DNA of 21,938 nucleotides from Acinetobacter geminorum (GTDB lineage Bacteria > Pseudomonadota > Gammaproteobacteria > Pseudomonadales > Moraxellaceae), in the NCBI RefSeq assembly GCF_013009345.1, contig NZ_JABELE010000030.1, positions 1 through 21,938 on the forward strand, in the 5' to 3' direction. The notes under the pieces are model-generated. The model worked only from the letters and a program-made list of their open reading frames with translations. It made no database searches and was not told the DNA's origin. Shown here one piece after another: positions 21,863 to 21,938 of this stretch (position 1 is its first letter; each line of letters begins with the position of its first letter). The translations under genes were made by a program, and so were the position numbers.

Positions 21863-21938
21863 GAGCCTGTAAATTATTTTGTGTAAGTTCCATTTTTTAT
21901 AAATGATCTTTTAATCGATCATCGAACTGAATCGTAAA
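21863..21938 (-). mobile_element. 3' end of an IS256-family insertion sequence (right copy)
   Basis: This is the exact reverse complement of 1-75 plus one more base. On the minus strand it encodes the same transposase tail FTIQFDDRLKDHL with a stop at 21897-21899, then the terminal repeat GAGCCTGTAAATTATTTTGT starting at 21863. The body of the element lies right of the window. It interrupts the LysR gene. Confidence 0.8.

Noticed and set aside
1..21938. Window as a complete circular plasmid or phage
   Set aside because: The ends match in inverted, not direct, orientation, and no replication, partition, mobilisation or structural phage genes are present.
1..21938. CRISPR array or known defence system
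   Set aside because: No regularly spaced repeats and no nuclease, helicase or toxin-antitoxin genes typical of defence islands were seen.

Overview
The DNA is AT-rich, and its protein repertoire (NemR/NemA, YqhD, FrmR/AdhC/FghA, YddG, creatinase, and several IS families common in the genus) fits a gammaproteobacterium, most likely Acinetobacter. This is accessory DNA: the window starts and ends inside two copies of the same IS256-family element with their 3' ends facing inward. It also holds an integrase, a decayed IS5-family element and two decayed IS3-family relics. The exact 75-bp inverted identity at the two ends suggests a contig that stops at a repeated IS, or an island bracketed by inverted IS copies.

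Layout. 1-75: IS256-family end. 182-1381 (-): P4-type tyrosine integrase with candidate att/operator repeats. 1681-2112 (+): small secreted protein. 2523-8621: electrophile/aldehyde defence block, comprising GST and a CurA/PTGR-type enone reductase (-), a divergent NemR-like TetR repressor (+), a small membrane protein (+), then NemA-type ene-reductase, Hsp31-type DJ-1 protein and YqhD aldehyde reductase (all -). A TAGAC-N5-GTCTA type operator lies both at the TetR divergent promoter and over the yqhD promoter, so one repressor may control both halves. 8781-9163: IS3 relic 1. 9208-12325 (-): formaldehyde module (ABM-domain protein, FghA, AdhC/FrmA, FrmR). 12412-13022: IS3 relic 2, in the same orientation as relic 1. 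13160-17749 (+): creatine module (CahR-like GlxA/AraC regulator, creatinase, MHS-type importer, YddG-type exporter). 17816-18643: dead IS5-family element. 18646-18735: an orphan second copy of the frmR promoter/operator without its gene. 19127-21128 (+): two overlapping zinc-less quinone-oxidoreductase-type genes. 21178-21862 (-): LysR regulator whose DNA-binding end was removed by the right-hand IS256-family element.

How the genes may work together. The window is a layered reactive-carbonyl and electrophile detoxification island. NemA, CurA-type, QOR-type, YqhD, Hsp31 and GST proteins would handle enones, quinones, glyoxals and aldehydes, and FrmR-AdhC-FghA would handle formaldehyde. The creatine module fits this theme: creatinase releases sarcosine and urea, and oxidative demethylation of sarcosine (by an enzyme not encoded here) releases formaldehyde. 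That link is inference. The most unusual observations are the duplicated frmR control region flanking the creatine module, the shared NemR-type operator, and the IS-relic bracketing of the formaldehyde genes.
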